From Ascoidea rubescens DSM 1968 (Eukaryota > Ascomycota > Saccharomycetes > Ascoideales > Ascoideaceae), in contig NW_017962917.1 of the NCBI RefSeq assembly GCF_001661345.1, forward strand, positions 124,001 to 188,000: 64,000 nt of DNA, in the 5' to 3' direction. Of this stretch, positions 51,034-64,000 are shown piece after piece. The notes beneath the pieces were generated by a model, which worked only from the letters and a program-made list of their open reading frames with translations, was not told where the DNA came from and searched no databases. The translations under genes and the position numbers were made by a program. Every line of letters starts with the position of its first letter. Within the stretch, counting starts at the first letter, position 1.

Positions 51034-52761
51034 ATGGTAGTTTTACTGTCTAAGACAGTTCATATTATTGACGTCAAAAGTGGAAATCTCAAATCTTTGC
51101 AAAATGCTATCGAACATCTAGGCTATAAAGCCATTTTCATCGAAGATGGTAATAATCCTGAATTGTTGAAAGCAGAAAAATTGATCTTGCCTGGTGTAGG
51201 AAACTACGATTACTTTGTCGAAAAGTTATTTCAAAAAAATTTTGAGAAACCCTTGAAAGATTATATCAACTCAAAGAAGCCTATTTTTGGTATTTGTGTG
51301 GGTTTACAAGCTTTATTTAATACCAGTGAAGAAAGTTTCAACTCCAAAAAGGGTTTAGGTTTAATTGACATAAATGTATCAAAGTTTAAAGATGCCACTA
51401 AATCTGTTCCACAAATTGGCTGGAATAAATTACGCCTTCTGTTTTCCCTCAATGCTTCATTGCCATCCAGCTATGATAGTGCTGAGGTAGAACTATATGG
51501 TTTAAATCCAAACTACCATTACTATTTTGTCCACTCATATGCTGCTATAATAAATGACCAAATAAAGCAAAATTTATTAAATGAGGGCTGGAATTTGGGT
51601 ATTACTACCTACGGGGATCAGCAATTTATTTCGGCTATCAATAAAGATAATCTTTTTGCTACTCAATTTCATCCTGAAAAATCGGGTAAAGCTGGTCTCA
51701 AAATGATCAAGCACTTTTTATCAGGCAAAAAATATACTTCGATTCCAAGATCAAATTTTAATTCTAATAATAAAAATTTAAAAAATTTCAATGGATTGAC
51801 ATGCAGAATTATTGCCTGCCTTGATGTTAGAAGTAACGATCAAGGAGATTTAGTTGTTACAAAAGGTGATCAATATGATGTTAGAGAAAAAGATGACAAT
51901 GGAAATAATGTCAGAAATCTTGGAAAACCAGTGGCTTTAGCTGAAAAATATTATAAACAAGGTGCTGATGAAATTACTTTCTTAAACATTACATCTTTCA
52001 GAAATTCTCCCTTGAGAGATCAACCAATGTTAAATGTCTTAAGAGAGGCTTCAAAAACCTGTTTTGTTCCCTTGACGATTGGTGGTGGCATAAGGGATTA
52101 CAAAGAGCCCAATGGCACTATAATCTCATCTTTAAAAGTTGCTGAATTATATTTCCTAAACGGTGCTGATAAAGTTAGTATAGGTTCAGATGCAGTCACT
52201 GTTGCTGAAAACTATTTTAAAAATGGTTCTCAAGGTTCAGGAAATTCGCCCATTGAGCTTATATCAAAGCAATTTGGTGTTCAAGCAGTTGTTATTTCTG
52301 TTGATCCAAAAAAAAGATATGTAAATTCACCAGATGCTACTTTAAATAAAGTTATCAAAACCAAATTTCCAGGTCCAAATGGTGAAAATTACTGTTGGTA
52401 CCAGTGTACAACTAAAGGTGGAAGAGAATATAGTAATATTGGAGCATATGAGTTAACCACAGCATGTGAAGCATTAGGAGCTGGAGAAATTTTATTAAAT
52501 TGTATTGACAAAGATGGCTCTAATTCAGGTTTTGATTTAGAATTGGTTGACCATATAAAGAAATCAGTATCAATACCTGTTATTTCATCTAGTGGTGCTG
52601 GAAACCCGCAACACTTCAGAGAAGTGTTTGAAGAAACTTCTGTTGATGCAGCATTAGGTGCAGGTATTTTCCATAGAGAAGAGTATACTGTTGGCCAAGT
52701 AAAAGAGTATTTACTTGAGCATGGTTTTGAAGTTCGATTTGACAATGGAATAGAAATTTAA
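51034..52761 (+). CDS. HIS7: Imidazole glycerol phosphate synthase (HisHF)
   Basis: 575 aa (S. cerevisiae His7: 552). The N-terminal glutamine amidotransferase (about 1-232) has [13 protein letters not shown], the nucleophile in [10 protein letters not shown] (Cys about 88) and FHPEKSG (His/Glu of the triad). The C-terminal cyclase barrel (about 255-575) has IIACLDVR with the catalytic Asp, [20 protein letters not shown], and [18 protein letters not shown] with the second catalytic Asp. The enzyme converts PRFAR and glutamine to imidazole glycerol phosphate and AICAR, step five of histidine synthesis, linking it to purine synthesis. Start ATG chosen as first in frame; the protein begins a few residues before the conserved VHIIDV. 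A Gcn4 box lies upstream. Confidence 0.96.
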   Translation: MVVLLSKTVHIIDVKSGNLKSLQNAIEHLGYKAIFIEDGNNPELLKAEKLILPGVGNYDYFVEKLFQKNFEKPLKDYINSKKPIFGICVGLQALFNTSEESFNSKKGLGLIDINVSKFKDATKSVPQIGWNKLRLLFSLNASLPSSYDSAEVELYGLNPNYHYYFVHSYAAIINDQIKQNLLNEGWNLGITTYGDQQFISAINKDNLFATQFHPEKSGKAGLKMIKHFLSGKKYTSIPRSNFNSNNKNLKNFNGLTCRIIACLDVRSNDQGDLVVTKGDQYDVREKDDNGNNVRNLGKPVALAEKYYKQGADEITFLNITSFRNSPLRDQPMLNVLREASKTCFVPLTIGGGIRDYKEPNGTIISSLKVAELYFLNGADKVSIGSDAVTVAENYFKNGSQGSGNSPIELISKQFGVQAVVISVDPKKRYVNSPDATLNKVIKTKFPGPNGENYCWYQCTTKGGREYSNIGAYELTTACEALGAGEILLNCIDKDGSNSGFDLELVDHIKKSVSIPVISSSGAGNPQHFREVFEETSVDAALGAGIFHREEYTVGQVKEYLLEHGFEVRFDNGIEI

Positions 52762-53291
52762 CATTTCTCAAATTCTTTATCTTTTCCCTTTAGAATTTTT
52801 TTTTTGTTTGAGAATGCAGTTAGAATTGATTATAATTGAATATATTCTGAATAAAATTAATATCAAAATTTTTTGATGTATTATTTATTTAATTTCCATG
52901 AAATATTTTTTAGTTTTATTGACTATTTGTAATTTACTATATAAAGTAGTTGTAAAAACGTTTATATAATTTAGTGAAGGTTCTCAATTGGGTATTATTT
53001 TGAAAAGTATTAAGTCCAATAAAAGCAATCTTAAAAGAGGGTGAGTTGATTGAATTACTTTATTCACTTTTTTTTTCTTTCAAATGAGTGATAATGCCAA
53101 GATTACAAAAACCAACAACTAACAGGAATAAAATAACAAAATATTAATATAAGTGCAAGTCAAGTGCTCATAAATATTAATAAATGCTACACAAGTTTAA
53201 ACTTTTGTTAAAAGCTATAAAATATCAAAGATAAACAAAAATCTATAATACACGATATGCGTTTTTAATATGAATATAATTGAATTGTTGA
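52762..53291. other. Intergenic between convergent HIS7 and YRB2
   Basis: 530 bp, AT-rich, with AATAAA-like and TATATAA poly(A)-type motifs and short ATAAATATTAATAAAT repeats near 53171. No gene seen. Confidence 0.6.
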
Positions 53292-54890
53292 TCAATTTTT
53301 GATTTTATTTCCATTTTGAGATATTTTTCTATCAGAATGAGTTGAATTATTAGAATCGGTGAGGAAATCTTTTTGAGGAATTAATTTAATGATGCTTGAA
53401 TACAAGTCATTGGCAACTTCAGCATTTGAAACTTTTATGGCGTATTGAACGAATTTTTCAGTAGTCTGATTATCATTGTTTAAGGAAGTTTCGATATTAT
53501 TAAACCTTATAAATTTTTCTCCATTTAAAGAACTTTCCATACCTTTAAAAATTTTGAAATCATGTATAATTTTACAGTTTAGAATTAGTTTCAATATACC
53601 TGCAGATCTCATGATTATTCTTGAGTTTGAATTCTTCAAATTTTTTTTAATAGATAGTGAGCCGGTACCTCTTTCAGACCAACTTTTTGCAAAATTAGTC
53701 AAATCCAATACATATAATTTTGCTTTACATTGAAATACATTGATTTCATCTTCTTCACCGGATTTTATGATTTTTTTTTCTAGTTTAATAATTTTGGTAT
53801 TATTACTATTAATGTTGGATGGATCAGTTTTGCTGTTTTTAGTATCATTGGTGTTATCATTTTCATTTTCATTTTTATTATCTATATCTTTATCTTTATC
53901 TTTATTTTTATTATCCTTATCAGTAGAATTTTCATCGGATTTAGTGTTGTTGTTTTGAGTATCATCATCGTTATTATTATTAGCATTAATTTTATTTTCA
54001 TCAAATGGAGACTTGGACGTTGAAGGCAAAGTATCAAAAATGGATTTCTTTTTTATTGCATTTTGTAAGGCATTTGAAAACTTTGAATTTGAACCAAAAG
54101 GAGAGGGGTTTGTATTTTTTGATAAATGAGAAAATGATAAATCGGAAGAGTTCGAAGAAGAGTTTGAAGAAACAGAATTTGGCTGTCTTGAAAAAGCTGA
54201 AGTAGAAAAGGGATTATTACTGGTTGGTTTCTCATTGTTGATGAATGGATTATCGATGGTATTATTGTTACTATTATTAGAAATAGTGGTGTTAGCGGTG
54301 TTATTGCTGGCATTATTGGATATATCAAAGACATTTTTCTTATTTTTCAACGAGGAAAAAGCAGGAGCACCAAAACGAGAAGATGCACCAAACACAAAAG
54401 GCTTCTTATTGGTTGTGTTGTTTTGGGGCACAGTGGGAATGTTGGCATTTGACTTATCGTCTCCAGCAGCTGAAATGGAAGATTTTGAGTCGTCTGGAGT
54501 GTCGTTTGATATTTTGAGTTTTTTCAAGGGAGGAGTTGGATTGTTGTCTTCTTCATTGGCGGTGGCAATTTTCTGGTTAAAGCCATCCAGATCAGAGGAA
54601 GAAGCTGTACCTGTTGTAGCAGCAAGTTGTGGGTTTTCAAGGGGCTGTTTCTGGAGAAGGGCAACATCATCGGTGTGATTTGCTGGCAATTGGGCAGTAC
54701 TAGTGCCAGCAGAAGACAGCAGATAGACCCCAGCATCGATACCAAGCACATTTGATGGTTGGTCCAGGCTCAATTGTTCTCTTGTCCTTTTTCGCTCCAA
54801 CGTCTCGCTCTCAACCTCAATTTCGCTGGAATCGTGTTTCTCATCCACTATGGGCTCAGCGATCGGGCTGTGTGTATGGGAGTCAGTCAT
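53292..54890 (-). CDS. YRB2: Yrb2, Ran-binding nuclear export cofactor
   Basis: 532 aa from the ATG at 54890 (MTDSHTHSPIAEPIVDEK...). The frame is open another 76 codons upstream with ATGs at 55061 and 55094, but that part (WRDFYMSGFLSL...) is unlike any Yrb2. Yrb2-like landmarks: an acidic head with a KRTRE basic patch, KKPFVFGASSRFGAPAF (FG-type motif, about 155-170), a long N/D/K-rich spacer, then KSGEEDEINVFQCKAKLYVL and the RanBD1 domain (about 385-520) with WSERGTGSLSIKK, RIIMRSAGILKLILN, and EKFIRFNN. Yrb2 helps Crm1/Xpo1 export by bringing it to RanGTP. The S. cerevisiae protein is 327 aa; the extra length is low complexity. It diverges from SAM2 with a shared 750-bp promoter. Confidence 0.88.
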   Translation of the reverse strand: MTDSHTHSPIAEPIVDEKHDSSEIEVESETLERKRTREQLSLDQPSNVLGIDAGVYLLSSAGTSTAQLPANHTDDVALLQKQPLENPQLAATTGTASSSDLDGFNQKIATANEEDNNPTPPLKKLKISNDTPDDSKSSISAAGDDKSNANIPTVPQNNTTNKKPFVFGASSRFGAPAFSSLKNKKNVFDISNNASNNTANTTISNNSNNNTIDNPFINNEKPTSNNPFSTSAFSRQPNSVSSNSSSNSSDLSFSHLSKNTNPSPFGSNSKFSNALQNAIKKKSIFDTLPSTSKSPFDENKINANNNNDDDTQNNNTKSDENSTDKDNKNKDKDKDIDNKNENENDNTNDTKNSKTDPSNINSNNTKIIKLEKKIIKSGEEDEINVFQCKAKLYVLDLTNFAKSWSERGTGSLSIKKNLKNSNSRIIMRSAGILKLILNCKIIHDFKIFKGMESSLNGEKFIRFNNIETSLNNDNQTTEKFVQYAIKVSNAEVANDLYSSIIKLIPQKDFLTDSNNSTHSDRKISQNGNKIKN

Positions 54891-55115
54891 TGTGTTGCAG
54901 TGTACTATGGCTCTGTCTAGTCGTGTGTTCTGCTCTGGTTTTCTGTGAGTCTGCTGTCGATTGCAACAATGTGGGCTTGTTTCTTCAGCTTCACTTGCTT
55001 TTGGGCCATTAATTCGTTTCCTCCAAATGCCTTGGTCTTGAAGAGATAAAAAACCAGACATGTAAAAGTCACGCCATACCGTCGTGCTTTTCATTACATA
55101 ATCATTCAAAGTTGG

Positions 55116-55268
55116 CACGTGAGACTACGTAAGGTTGCACCTGATCTGACGTGCAATTTGCATGTGACACAACCAAATTGTTGAATCTTCGAAAGCCAAT
55201 AGCACCATATCACGTGATTAAGGTGTTGCTTTTGATTGGCTGGTGTCGCTATCAGCACACTTCACGTG
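55116..55268. promoter_or_regulatory. Three CACGTG boxes in the YRB2-SAM2 promoter
   Basis: CACGTG at 55116-55121, 55211-55216 (as TCACGTGA) and 55263-55268 (as TCACGTG), 372-524 bp before the SAM2 ATG. This is the Cbf1-Met28-Met4 site of sulfur-metabolism genes, including SAM1/SAM2 in S. cerevisiae. CCAAT-type boxes (near 55195 and 55233) lie between. A TATATATTTA near 55490 is a likely TATA box. Confidence 0.65.
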
Positions 55269-55639
55269 CCGCTGTGACTGGTTTGCGCAAGCATGTGAAA
55301 ACGCAGTTTTGATCCGGAAAGCATCCGCGGCCAACACAGCACGAGATTGCGTTTGGATATCACGCGGAGTATGAAAATTTTTCCAACGATTTGGGAAAAG
55401 CTGCGTTTTCGGTCGTTTATCGCACTGGTTTTATTGAAATTAAAATTTTTTTGGGAGCTTTTTTCATATCGCATTTTTCAGATCCCATGTATATATTTAT
55501 CTTTTGTTTTCCTGCACTTTTTTCTCTTCCTGGTTCAATTGTTCTATCGCACCTTCTTTGGGTTATTCACCTCTACTTCTGCTTTTTCTAGGTTTCTTAT
55601 TCCAAGTTTAACTTCTCATCTCTTCTGTAATCTGAAACA

Positions 55640-56809
55640 ATGACTCAACCTGAATATCAAGACAATGACACCTTTTTTTTCACCTCTGAATCTGTTGGTG
55701 AAGGTCATCCTGATAAAATTTGCGATCAAGTTTCCGATGCCATTTTAGATGCCTGTTTAACTGAAGATCCCTTGTCAAAAGTTGCTTGTGAAACTGCTGC
55801 TAAGACTGGTTTAATCATGGTCTTTGGGGAAATCACCACCAAGGCCAACTTGGACTACCAAAAGATCATTCGTAACACCATCAAACACATTGGTTACGAC
55901 TCATCCGAAAAGGGTTTTGACTATAAAACTTGTAATGTCTTGGTAGCAATTGAACAACAATCTCCAGATATTGCCCAAGGTTTGAACTTGGAAGACTCCT
56001 TAGAAAACTTGGGTGCCGGTGATCAAGGTATAATGTTTGGTTACGCTACAAATGAAACTCCTGAATATTTACCTCTAACTATTCTTTTGGCTCACAAATT
56101 GAATGCTGCTCTTGCCACCGCCAGGAGAAACAAAACTTTATCTTGGTTAAGGCCAGACACCAAGACCCAGGTCACCGTCGAATATAAAAATGTTAATGGT
56201 GAGGTTATCCCATTAAGAGTTGACACCATTGTTATCTCCACTCAACATGCTGATTCAATCTCCACCGAAGACTTGAGATCTCAAATTAAAGAAAAAGTCA
56301 TCTCCAGTGTTATTCCAAAAGATTTGTTAGATTCAAACACTAAATACTACATTCAACCTTCTGGTAGATTTGTCATTGGTGGCCCTCAAGGTGACGCCGG
56401 TTTAACTGGTAGAAAAATCATCGTCGATACCTATGGTGGTTGGGGTGCTCATGGTGGTGGTGCCTTCTCTGGTAAAGATTTCTCTAAAGTCGACAGATCT
56501 GCTGCTTACGCTGCCAGATGGGTAGCAAAATCCTTAGTTCACGCCAATTTGTGTAAGAGAGTCTTGGTTCAATTCTCCTATGCTATCGGTGTTGCTGAAC
56601 CTTTATCCATTAATGTCGATACTTATGGTACTTCATCTTACTCTCCACAAGAATTAGTCAAAATCATCAGAAAAAACTTCGACTTGAGACCTGGTGTTAT
56701 TGTTAAATCTCTCAATTTAGCCAAACCAATTTACTTCAAAACTGCTTCCTATGGTCATTTCACCAATCAAGAAAACTCTTGGGAAATTCCAAAAGTTTTA
56801 GAATTATAG
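55640..56809 (+). CDS. SAM2: S-adenosylmethionine synthetase
   Basis: 389 aa, near full family length (S. cerevisiae Sam1/Sam2: 382/384). Conserved elements: [21 protein letters not shown] (metal/ATP-binding His and Asp, about 12-32), [21 protein letters not shown] (methionine-site loop, about 121-136), [55 protein letters not shown] (about 272-293) and the C-terminal ending. It makes SAM from methionine and ATP, the cell's methyl donor. Codon choice is biased toward a few codons (TTG/TTA, AGA, GGT), as for a highly expressed gene. Whether this yeast has a second copy cannot be seen here, so SAM1 and SAM2 are interchangeable names. Confidence 0.96.
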   Translation: MTQPEYQDNDTFFFTSESVGEGHPDKICDQVSDAILDACLTEDPLSKVACETAAKTGLIMVFGEITTKANLDYQKIIRNTIKHIGYDSSEKGFDYKTCNVLVAIEQQSPDIAQGLNLEDSLENLGAGDQGIMFGYATNETPEYLPLTILLAHKLNAALATARRNKTLSWLRPDTKTQVTVEYKNVNGEVIPLRVDTIVISTQHADSISTEDLRSQIKEKVISSVIPKDLLDSNTKYYIQPSGRFVIGGPQGDAGLTGRKIIVDTYGGWGAHGGGAFSGKDFSKVDRSAAYAARWVAKSLVHANLCKRVLVQFSYAIGVAEPLSINVDTYGTSSYSPQELVKIIRKNFDLRPGVIVKSLNLAKPIYFKTASYGHFTNQENSWEIPKVLEL

Positions 56810-57722
56810 TTTTAAATCAAATTATAAAATTCATTTAAAATATTCAACTATCAATTTTATTTAATTCTTATTCATGCATGATTAAACTCCTCTTCATTTT
56901 TATATCGTTTTTTATTATTTTATATTTTAAATGTCCTTTTAGACTGTTGTTTTTATTAAATTTTTCTATCTCTTTTTTTAAAGAATCTCAATCCAAAAAC
57001 AAAAGAAAAATTTCTAATTTCAAATGAAACTCAAAATTAATTCAAATCAAATGGGGTGCTAATTCAAGATACAAAAACTTTTTTTATTTTTCAATTTCAC
57101 AATCTTGTTATAATGATTTTTTTATCCTTATTTAAATTGTTTAAATATTTATATAATTCTTTTCTGGTTCATTTATGTATTATCTTATTAATATTCAACT
57201 ATTAATGCACAATTTTAATTAATCTTAATTGTTATATCTATCTTCTTTGTAATAACTTCATTTTATTAACTATTTATTACTACTTAATAGTATTTAATCC
57301 TATTTAATATGTAATTAGTATTTATTAATACATACTTGTTTCGGTATCAGATCACTCAAAAGTCAAACTTAATTATTGTTTATTACTATTCAAGACAAAA
57401 ATAACTAAAAAAACAACAGCCAACTTTCTCATTTTTCCTTTCATTTTCATACCTAAATACTGAATACATAACTTCCCAATTTTTAATTGAATACATTTCA
57501 ATATTGGTTTGTTTGTTTGTTTGTTTTTTTCGTTTTTTTGTTTTAAAAAAAATTGTTTTTTAATGACGTTTTTTTTAAAAAAATTTTTGTGTATTTTTAG
57601 TGTTTTTTTCGAATTTTTTTGAAAATTATTTTTAATTTTTTTTTGTTTTTAATTCATGTTTTTATTATTTTTGAATTATTTTTGAATTATTTTTGTATTG
57701 AATTTCCTTTTGATTATTCCAC
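56810..57722. other. Intergenic between convergent SAM2 and MOT2
   Basis: 913 bp, extremely AT-rich, with long T runs (57525-57660) and TATTTAAT-type repeats near 57270-57330. Likely long 3' UTRs; no ORF or RNA gene seen. Confidence 0.6.
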
Positions 57723-60206
<2,484 letters not shown>

Positions 60207-60763
60207 GATTTGTCAAGTGTTGTGTGAGTAAGAGTGGTGGGGAGTAAGTAGAGTTGTGGAAGCAATAAAGTAGTAGAGTAGTAGAGATATCAGGGGATAT
60301 TGTGGCCAAGTGGTAAAGCAGTAAGCCAGTGGTGCTCTTGTACGTTGTGAGTTTTGCTGTTGATCAAAAAGGTAAGAATAAAACTGGTGTATATCGCAGC
60401 TGTGTGAATATTCAATCTATTAATTGTCAGATAATTATAAGTTGCATTATTAATGGTTATCAAAAGAACTTCAAAATCCCTGCAAATTTGTCCGTAATAT
60501 CCGGTGCTTCCGCGTGTTTTTATTCTCATTTCCACACACGGATGCGTCTACTGCGGTTTGTAACCACTGTGCATATTTCCGTTTCCGCATTATACCATGA
60601 ATTTCCGCGACTTTTCCGTGATGATCCGTTCCTGCTCCAGAACGAAAAATGGACTGGGAAACTTTTGTCTTCTTTCTGATCTTCTTTTGCTGTTTTTGCT
60701 GTTTCTGCTGCAGCTTTTTTTGATTTTGCTGCTGTTTTGCTGCCTTCTTATGGCTGTCTCGAC
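60207..60763. promoter_or_regulatory. Divergent MOT2 / kinesin promoter
   Basis: 557 bp. Just upstream of MOT2 it is purine-rich (GTAGAGTAGTAGAG repeats). A GTGGCCAAGTGGTAAAGC stretch near 60301-60318 looks like a tRNA A box, but no B box follows. A pyrimidine tract with TTTGCTGTTTTTGCTGTTTCTGCTGC lies just before the kinesin ATG. No gene seen. Confidence 0.45.
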
Positions 60764-63700
60764 ATGTCCAAGATCCCCATATATCTCAGATTGAAACCGT
60801 ATTTGGGCTCTGATAATCCACGCCATTTAAATCGTCATATCCAAGTGGTTGAGAATAACAAAAAGGAAAATAAAACCATTAGAATCAACAACTTAACCAC
60901 TAATGACGAACCAATTGAATTCGAATTCGACGAGATTTTTACAGAAAATGATTCTACCAGTGTCATTTTTGACAAAATATTCGATACTCCCACTTTAAAA
61001 CTGGTTTCAAATCCAATCAGTGATTTAAGTTCCTTTGATTCTAGCACAATCATGAAAAATTTATTCAAAGATTCAAAAGATTTTATAATTTTCAATATAG
61101 GTCCTTCAAATAGTGGAAAGTCATTTACAATCATAGGTAATGATGATGATCCAGGTCTAATTTTCAAAAATTTATGGAATATTTTATCAATCATACTCTC
61201 TTATCAATCTCAATCCACCAATTCTAATGTTCTATTTAATAATTTGAAAACAAAATTCAATGACAATTTGTTTATATCATCAAGAGATAATATTCTAAAC
61301 AATATCATTATTAATAACAATGAAAAAAATATCAATAATATCACTGATTTTGATTTCAACACTAACAATAATAATCCCAATAACAATAAATTACAATCAC
61401 AATATGGTATATCTCTCAATATTTTTGAACTTTATAATGACAATATAATTGATCTATTGGAACTAAATGATGATCTTAAATCTCTTAAATCATCATCTTC
61501 TCCAATTAAAAAAAATAAAAATTTCATATCTATTGATAAAAAAGATAATAAACTAAAACCTTTCAATTTAATAACAATCTTTCTAGAAAACAATCCCAAT
61601 ACCATCAATTACAATGATTTATTTAACAATGATTACCAATCATATAAATCCTTAATTTTTAAAGCTCTAAGTTCAAGGCAAATTAAAAAAACTAATTTAA
61701 ACTCAAACTCAAGTAGAAGTCACACCTTCTTTAGTATTAACCTACATTGCTATGAACCTGCATCAAATCATTTAAAAACAACAAAACTAACAATAGCAGA
61801 TCTAGCAGGCTTTGAAAGATCTTCAATGGCTAAAACTTTTGGTAAATCAACTTTTCAAGAAGGTAACTTTACTAATCAATCATTATCCGATTTATCAAGG
61901 GTAATCTTATCCATCAATAACAACAATAACAATAACAGCAATTACAAAATAAATACAAACTTGCTAAACAAGGCAATTTTAAGATCAAATAAATTAACAA
62001 GATTATTATTATCAGATGTAATTGAAACCAATAATATTGCAATTATTGCCAATTTAGATCCATTTGGAGATTTGAATACAATCCTATCAACAATTCGCTT
62101 TTTAAAACCAATGCCTAAATTATCTTCCAAAAAATTAATATCCCCAAAAAAACTATTTCCAAGTTTTACTTCAAGCTCTAGTAATAATAAAAATAATACC
62201 AATAATAATACCAATAATAATACCAATAATGAAATTAATAATAATTTTGCCTCTCCCATTTTAATTGAGCAAATTAATACTCTTAAAAAGAAATTAGAAG
62301 CTTTACAAAACAGTATTCCCGAATTAGAATTCAAAATCAGGCAAGAAGTTTCCATTGAATCAGAAAATTTAATTAGAAGAATTCTTGAAAAGAATCAATC
62401 ATCAAAAAAACAAATCCTAAATGATAATGAAAACTTTACTGATATTAAACTAGATTTATTGTCAATTGACTACAACTCAAAAATCAAAAATTTACAATTG
62501 GACAATCTAGATCTATTGAAGGAAAATTCAAAAATTAAACTCAATTTCGACAAATTAAGCAAAAAATATGATAATCTTTTAGCTGAAAATAAAACATTGA
62601 AATTGTCCATAATAAAATCAAAACAGCCTAATAACTCTTCTTCAATATCTGATAACCATTTACTAATCCAAAATTCCTCAAATACAAGTAAAATCAGTGA
62701 TATTATTGATGAATATCAAGGTATTTCAACCAATAGTAGACTTGATATTCAAGCTAAAGGCACTTTTATGACTTCAGTAAATTTAGACAATTCATCGATT
62801 TTTGTACCACCAACTCCATCTCCATCAAAGATTAACAATAAAATATATCAAAATACTAATCAAAGTATCAATCAAAGTATCAATCAAAGTATTGATCAAA
62901 ATAAGCTATTTAACTATAATTTGAACAATTCCAGCAATAAATTTAATTATTCACTCGGAAAAAATGATATTTTTGCTTCAACTTCTATTGACATTAATGT
63001 TGATCAAATTGAAAATAAAAATAATGTTAATAGTAGAATTGAAAGCAGTCTAATTCATAAATTTCACAATAATAATGCTTTTGCAAGCCAAAGCGAAGTT
63101 TCAAATCAATCAATACGCGAAACAATGTCTCAAGATGTATCAATCGAAAATAGAAAAAAGCTAGATTACAGAAATGGTAATCTTTTTTCCAGTGATGATG
63201 CTAATATAAAAAATATTAGAAGTGAATTAAGAATTGAATTTGAAACACCTATAAAGAAAGAAACTTACAGTAAAATATTAAGCATGACTGGCGATGAAAA
63301 TGAAGATTTAAGCAACTATTCTCAACACGATATATCAAATCATGTCTCCAAAGAAAATGATATCGATATGGAAAGAAAAGAGGAGGAAAGTTATAATTTT
63401 AAGAAAGAAGAAGAAAATGGTGATAAGACAGAAGACAGTCATAGTAACAAAAAAAGAAAGAAGCGTGTTTTTGATGGGATTGAGATTGATAGTAGTTTTG
63501 AAAATGAAGATGTTGATAATAAATTGAAGTTAAGACATGAGAAAAGCCATAAAAAGGAAAATAAAAGAAAAGAAGAATATTCACTGGAAAGTGAAGATTT
63601 TCATTATGAGGGTTCGTCTGATGGAGATTCTAAGAAACTAGATTTCAATAAGGCAAGTTTTGATCTTTCAAGAAAAGTCAGAGCATCAAGAAAAGCTAAA

Positions 63701-63767
63701 GAAATAGCAAAAAGTAAAATTCAGCTTGAAAATGAAACTAGTGAAAGCGAGAGTGAGAGTGAGGGTG

Positions 63768-63823
<56 letters not shown>

Positions 63824-64000
63824 TCTAGTGATCAGGAAAATGAAAAAAGTAAAGAAAATAAAATTTTGAGATATGACAGTGATATAGAGTTTGAAGAAGA
63901 CGAAGACGAAGATGAAGGTGAAGATGAGGATGACAATAATAATAATGATAACTTGAAGAAAAAACATGAAATAAATGAAAAGGGTAGAAATGAAAATTCA
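60764..64000 (+). CDS. Kinesin-like motor protein, kinesin-6-like, 3' end outside the window
   Basis: Open from the ATG at 60764 to the last base (1079 codons, no stop), so the C-terminus is missing. The motor domain (about 1-460) has IPIYLRLKPYLG, P-loop GPSNSGKSFT (about 108-117), FELYNDNIIDLLE, switch I NSNSSRSHTFFSI (about 311-323) and switch II DLAGFERS (about 345-352). The start VYLR(L/V)(K/R)P-type strand, the SNSGK P-loop, the ...DDPGLIF segment after it and N-rich insertions in loop positions resemble kinesin-6 (MKLP/Klp9), which bundles antiparallel midzone microtubules. S. cerevisiae has no kinesin-6. A coiled coil (about 500-630) and an acidic tail with TP sites and KKRKKR follow. 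Subfamily placement is tentative; kinesin itself is firm. Confidence 0.85.
63741..63825 (+). repeat. GTGAAA hexanucleotide repeat coding (Ser-Glu)n in the kinesin tail
   Basis: About fourteen copies of a six-base unit (AGTGAA phase), giving an alternating Ser-Glu tract that would be a casein-kinase-2-type acidic patch. Confidence 0.9.

Noticed and set aside
54891-55118. 76-codon N-terminal extension of YRB2
   Set aside because: Begins at GTG; the internal ATGs give sequence unlike Yrb2, and it overlaps the promoter boxes of SAM2. The start at 54890 is preferred.
60295-60370. A-box-like GTGGCCAAGTGGTAAAGC upstream of MOT2
   Set aside because: No B box, no pairing 3' acceptor strand; not a tRNA gene.

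Overview
The window is nuclear DNA from an AT-rich ascomycete budding yeast (Saccharomycotina). It has compact, mostly intronless genes, asparagine-rich low-complexity tracts in many proteins, short introns with GTATGT donors and TACTAAC/T-like branch points, and clear orthologues of Saccharomyces cerevisiae genes (CDC6, AGP2, CEF1, SDH1, NUP116, HIS7, YRB2, SAM2, MOT2). Several genes that S. cerevisiae lacks, to my knowledge, are also present: a CHIP-type TPR/U-box ligase, a PNGase A-type amidase and a kinesin-6-like motor. This fits a lineage outside the Saccharomycetaceae; an Ascoidea/Saccharomycopsis-like yeast is only a guess. CTG codons are sparse and I could not tell from them whether CUG means Leu or Ser here.

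Layout. 1-14.6 kb: 3' part of MRH4 (mitochondrial helicase), a uridine-kinase-like gene, CDC6 with an ECB/MCB-type promoter, a LOT5/ICln gene, an unrecognised N-rich coiled-coil gene, a coiled-coil protein with a Cep57-like C-terminus, and an SLS1-like mitochondrial gene preceded by a perfect 17-bp palindrome. 14.6-31.1 kb: AGP2, CEF1, a PNGase A-like gene, a ZIP2/SHOC1-like gene, SDH1 with one intron, a 2.3-kb stretch with no convincing gene, and a YPQ-type vacuolar transporter. 31.1-35.9 kb: a decayed accessory block holding a crinkler-type P-loop NTPase relic interrupted by an 857-base assembly gap and an SDS22-like LRR pseudogene. 35.9-44.5 kb: NUP116, a DUF218 membrane protein whose 3' end overlaps that of a peroxisomal ABC transporter, and CWC23. 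44.5-49.5 kb: a second gene-poor block with an F-box/LRR pseudogene and a 595-bp terminal-inverted-repeat element that carries a solo-LTR-like relic. 49.5-64 kb: CHIP-like ligase (one intron), HIS7 (Gcn4 site), YRB2, SAM2 (three CACGTG boxes), MOT2/NOT4, and a kinesin-like gene that runs off the end.

The genes are ordinary housekeeping genes rather than one cluster. Some share themes: mitochondrial expression and respiration (MRH4, SLS1, SDH1), splicing (CEF1, CWC23), nuclear transport (NUP116, YRB2), and mitosis/replication (CDC6, the possible spindle-pole protein, the kinesin). The most unusual content is in the two decayed blocks and in the non-Saccharomyces genes.
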